DNA of 10,863 nucleotides from Deltaproteobacteria bacterium. Its GTDB lineage: Bacteria > Myxococcota > Polyangia > Haliangiales > Haliangiaceae. The stretch covers positions 1 to 10,863 of the forward strand of contig JAGSPR010000250.1 of the NCBI GenBank assembly GCA_018262455.1, read 5' to 3'. Below, in pieces: positions 9,099 through 10,863 of the stretch. The position numbers and the translations under genes are program-made. A model generated the notes under the pieces. The model was not told the origin of the DNA, did not search any database, and worked only from the letters and a program-made list of their open reading frames with translations. Each line of letters begins with the position of its first letter. Position 1 is the first letter of the stretch.

Positions 9099-9833
9099 GA
9101 AGGCGATTCCCCACACCGCACGAGGTGCGTTGTTGATCTTGTGAATCCCGACGAGGTAGGACGCGGACAGCCAGAATCGGCCGTGCGTCCAGGCGAGGTT
9201 CGGGCCGGCGCCGGCCCAGCTGGTGCCCTTGTCGTCGAGCGACAGCTCCGAGTAGATCTCGCCGCCGAGCCGGAGGTCACCTTTCACCTGGATGGAGACG
9301 CCAGCGCCGGGGCGGAATTCATAGTGCTGGCTGTCGGGACTGATGTCCGCGATGAAGCCCGCATCGACGAGCGCGTGGAACCTGCCCTTCTGGTAGGACG
9401 CCACGAAGTCAGCCTCGCCGCGCGTGACATTGCGGATGGTTACGTCGCGCTTGACCGCGACGCGGAGGAGGGGCGCGAAGGCAGGCGCCTGCTCGGGGTC
9501 CTGGGTGACCAGGCGATAGCGCGCCTCGACCCCGAACTTGTCGACCGTGAAGGTTGCTGGCATGCCGGCATCGGTGCGGAGCCAGATGAACTCGACCGGG
9601 AATGCGAGCTCGAGCTTGTCGGTCACGCCGACCAGCGCACCCCACCACAGCGACGTTTCCTGGTTGTTGTTGTGGCCATTGCGCTCGCCTACCCAGGACT
9701 GGAGCTCGGCGCCACGCTCGGGCATGACCTCGGTCCCGTAGAGCCACCCGTACTGGGAGCGCCCGGCATCCGCGGTGCCCGGGGCGACCGCGACCAATCC
9801 GGAGACAACAAGGACAGCCAGGGCAGCTCGCAC
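9096..9833 (-). CDS. Putative outer-membrane beta-barrel protein
   Basis: This 245-residue protein has a clear signal peptide (1-23, ending A-D-A before GRSQYGW). The mature part alternates polar and hydrophobic residues in short strands separated by turns, as in KLELAFPVEFIWLR (73-86), FGVEARYRLV (100-109) and RFWLSASYLVGI (219-230). It ends in an aromatic residue (AVWGIAF), the usual C-terminal signal for outer-membrane barrel insertion. No Cys is present. It resembles uncharacterised proteobacterial outer-membrane proteins; I cannot name a substrate. The start is GTG at 9833: an in-frame TAA four codons upstream (9845-9843) rules out a longer protein. GGAG at 9849-9846 is a possible, rather distant ribosome site. 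Coupling to the cupredoxin downstream suggests the pair acts together, perhaps in metal or electron handling across the envelope (inference). Confidence 0.75.
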   Translation of the reverse strand: MRAALAVLVVSGLVAVAPGTADAGRSQYGWLYGTEVMPERGAELQSWVGERNGHNNNQETSLWWGALVGVTDKLELAFPVEFIWLRTDAGMPATFTVDKFGVEARYRLVTQDPEQAPAFAPLLRVAVKRDVTIRNVTRGEADFVASYQKGRFHALVDAGFIADISPDSQHYEFRPGAGVSIQVKGDLRLGGEIYSELSLDDKGTSWAGAGPNLAWTHGRFWLSASYLVGIHKINNAPRAVWGIAF

Positions 9834-9876
9834 GGCGCGAGCTTACTCCGAATCACTCCGCTGGTATGGTCCGCTC
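9834..9876. promoter_or_regulatory. 43-bp divergent control region
   Basis: It lies between the start codons of the outer-membrane protein (minus) and the VOC protein (plus). TATGGT at 9865-9870 is a plausible -10 only six bases before the plus-strand ATG, and no Shine-Dalgarno is present there, so the VOC transcript may be leaderless. Two copies of (T/C)ACTCCG, at 9844-9850 and 9854-9860, are ten bases apart, one helical turn, and could be an operator. All of this is tentative. Confidence 0.35.
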
Positions 9877-10248
9877 ATGATCGATCATATCGGGATCCCG
9901 GTCACCGACCTCGCGCGGAGCATGGCGTTCTACGAGAAGGCGCTCGCCCCGCTCGGGTACCGGCACGTCATGACCTGGGAGCAGCACGCCGGCTTCGGGA
10001 TCGGGGGCAAGCCCGAGTTCTGGATCGCGGGCAACCAGGCGCCCAAGGATCGAGTGCACGTCGCGTTTCGCGCGAAGGGACGCGCGGACGTCCGGGCGTT
10101 CTACGAGGCCGCGCTGGCAGCGGGCGGCACCGACCATGGCGCGCCGGGCGTGCGGCCCGACTATCACGAGAACTACTACGCCGGCTTCGTGCGCGATCCC
10201 GATGGTCACAACATCGAGGCGGTCTGCCACGAGGCGTATCTAGGCTAG
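9877..10248 (+). CDS. VOC (glyoxalase/bleomycin-resistance/dioxygenase fold) family protein
   Basis: This 123-residue protein is a single-domain VOC protein of normal length with two beta-alpha-beta-beta-beta units. The first starts MIDHIGIPVTDLARSMAFYE (1-20) and the second near RVHVAFRAK (59-67). The end FVRDPDGHNIEAVCH (104-118) is the family's closing motif. Possible metal ligands are His4, His61 and Glu114, arranged as in glyoxalase I and related metalloenzymes. The substrate cannot be predicted; members include glyoxalases, dioxygenases and drug-binding proteins. The frame is open upstream to 9775, but ATG at 9877 matches the family N-terminus and the upstream part would overlap the divergent outer-membrane gene. 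There is no Shine-Dalgarno before it; see the control region at 9834-9876. It is convergent with the FG-GAP-like gene 99 bp away. Confidence 0.9.
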   Translation: MIDHIGIPVTDLARSMAFYEKALAPLGYRHVMTWEQHAGFGIGGKPEFWIAGNQAPKDRVHVAFRAKGRADVRAFYEAALAAGGTDHGAPGVRPDYHENYYAGFVRDPDGHNIEAVCHEAYLG

Positions 10249-10313
10249 GCCGCCACGTAGCGACACGTCGCCGTACCGGCATACCGCCGAGGACCGTCGA
10301 TCAGACCTGTGTC

Positions 10314-10368
10314 GCGCTCGGCGCGAACCTCGTCGCCCAGGTGATCATCACCGACGTGCGCCGAGCGC
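10314..10368. repeat. Nested inverted repeat at the 3' end of the FG-GAP-like gene
   Basis: An 11-bp perfect inverted repeat (10314-10324, GCGCTCGGCGC, with 10358-10368) encloses a second palindrome, GGTGATCATCACC (10340-10352), which contains the stop codon of the minus-strand gene. A smaller stem, TCGCGC/GCGCGA (10312-10317 and 10321-10326), competes with the outer arm. It may be a 3'-end structure or terminator between convergent genes; no T-run is seen. The rest of the 10249-10347 gap shows nothing recognisable. Confidence 0.5.
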
Positions 10369-10863
10369 CTGCAGCGGCTCGAACAGGTACACCGTTCCCG
10401 CTTCCTCGACGCCGTCGACCGTGTCGTTGATCGCGCCGATCGCGAAATGATGTGGGAGCGGGACCAGCGAGAGATGGCCGAAATGATCGCCGGTATCCGG
10501 CTCTGGGTCTTCGATTTCGCCGAGCAACGCTCCGTCCGTTGCGGAGAACAGCCACACGCGGCCTTGGTCGACGATCCCGTGGCTGTCGGCGCCGGCGGCC
10601 GCGATTGCGATGACTTCACCGGCGATGGTCAACGTACCGCCAAAGTTGTCGCCCTCCCGGCGCGACGGCGGGACGAGCTCGGCGATCAGCGCGCCGGTGG
10701 GATCATAGAGGTGCGCGGTGCCCGCCTCGACGACACCGTGCGACGGGTTGAACTCCGACGAGATCACGAAATTGCCGTTGGACCGCGGCGTGACATGGCC
10801 GAACAGCTGACCGGCTGGAACCGGGTTGTCGATACGACGCAGCTCGTCGCCGGTCCGCCCATC
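10348..10863 (-). CDS. FG-GAP-like beta-propeller repeat protein (5' partial, C-terminal part)
   Basis: The C-terminal 171 residues are visible; the frame is open through the right edge, so the N-terminus lies outside. Two units and part of a third, each about 50 residues, follow one pattern. A G-D-x-F-G turn (DNFGG, DHFGH, degenerate LFGHV) is followed by a hydrophobic strand (FAIGAIND), an acidic loop, then V-x-x-A/Q-G-x-V/A-x-L-F/Y (EAGTAHLYD, DQGRVWLFS, EAGTVYLFE) and a strand such as GALLGEIEDPEP. This is the FG-GAP/integrin-alpha-like propeller blade layout seen in many secreted myxobacterial proteins. Such domains bind ligands or calcium. The usual D-x-D-x-D calcium loop is poorly kept here. 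It ends LQALGARR shortly after the last strand, so there is no C-terminal anchor. Function beyond a secreted or surface scaffold is not predictable. Confidence 0.75.
   Translation of the reverse strand, partial: DGRTGDELRRIDNPVPAGQLFGHVTPRSNGNFVISSEFNPSHGVVEAGTAHLYDPTGALIAELVPPSRREGDNFGGTLTIAGEVIAIAAAGADSHGIVDQGRVWLFSATDGALLGEIEDPEPDTGDHFGHLSLVPLPHHFAIGAINDTVDGVEEAGTVYLFEPLQALGARR

Noticed and set aside
9097..9280. Longer N-termini for the cupredoxin (starts at 9114 or in another frame near 9280)
   Set aside because: They would place residues before a proper signal peptide or use another frame; the coupled ATG at 9096 fits better.
9775..9876. A 34-residue extension of the VOC protein
   Set aside because: Overlaps the divergent outer-membrane gene and lies before the family's standard N-terminus MIDHIGIPV.

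Overview
The window looks like chromosome from a GC-rich myxobacterium (Myxococcota), perhaps a Haliangium/Kofleriaceae- or Sorangium-like lineage. The evidence is strong G/C bias at third codon positions, a sigma factor of the expanded myxobacterial type paired with a membrane Ser/Thr kinase, Gly-Ser dipeptide tails, and a polysaccharide-monooxygenase-like protein of a type I know mainly from Sorangium and its relatives. The taxonomic call is inference from gene content. I see no insertion sequence, integrase, CRISPR array, rRNA or tRNA.

Left block (1-7408, all minus strand, read right to left): a Ser/Thr kinase with an N-terminal anti-sigma-type zinc motif and an extracytoplasmic sensor domain (7408-5288); a 12-helix MFS/AmpG-like transporter (5194-3839); a 914-residue inner-membrane-anchored protein made of repeated carboxypeptidase-regulatory/CNA_B-like beta-sandwich domains with a Gly-Ser tail (3811-1067); an ExbD/TolR protein without a visible ExbB/TolQ partner (969-562); and a secreted protein whose mature form starts with histidine, like a lytic polysaccharide monooxygenase, cut off by the left edge inside its Gly-Ser linker (498-1). 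The gaps are 93, 27, 97 and 63 bp, so some or all of these genes could be co-transcribed.

Middle: a sigma-70/ECF-type sigma factor (7442-8299, plus) starts only 33 bp from the kinase start and is read divergently, a classic sigma/regulator pair. It ends before an unusual hairpin built from hexamer repeats (8318-8380). That hairpin separates it from a convergent, translationally coupled pair: a beta-barrel-like outer-membrane protein (9833-9096) followed by an amicyanin-type cupredoxin (9096-8395).

Right end: a small VOC/glyoxalase-fold protein (9877-10248, plus), then the C-terminal part of an FG-GAP-like beta-propeller protein (10863-10348, minus) entering from beyond the right edge, with a nested inverted repeat at its 3' end.

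The common theme is a cell-envelope and secreted-protein neighbourhood next to a sigma/kinase signalling pair. The two most interesting points are the sigma-kinase module, where a zinc anti-sigma motif, kinase and sensor are fused in one protein and sigma region 2.2 is altered, and the presence of two kinds of copper protein (a histidine-brace type and a blue-copper type). No gap between genes exceeds 300 bases.
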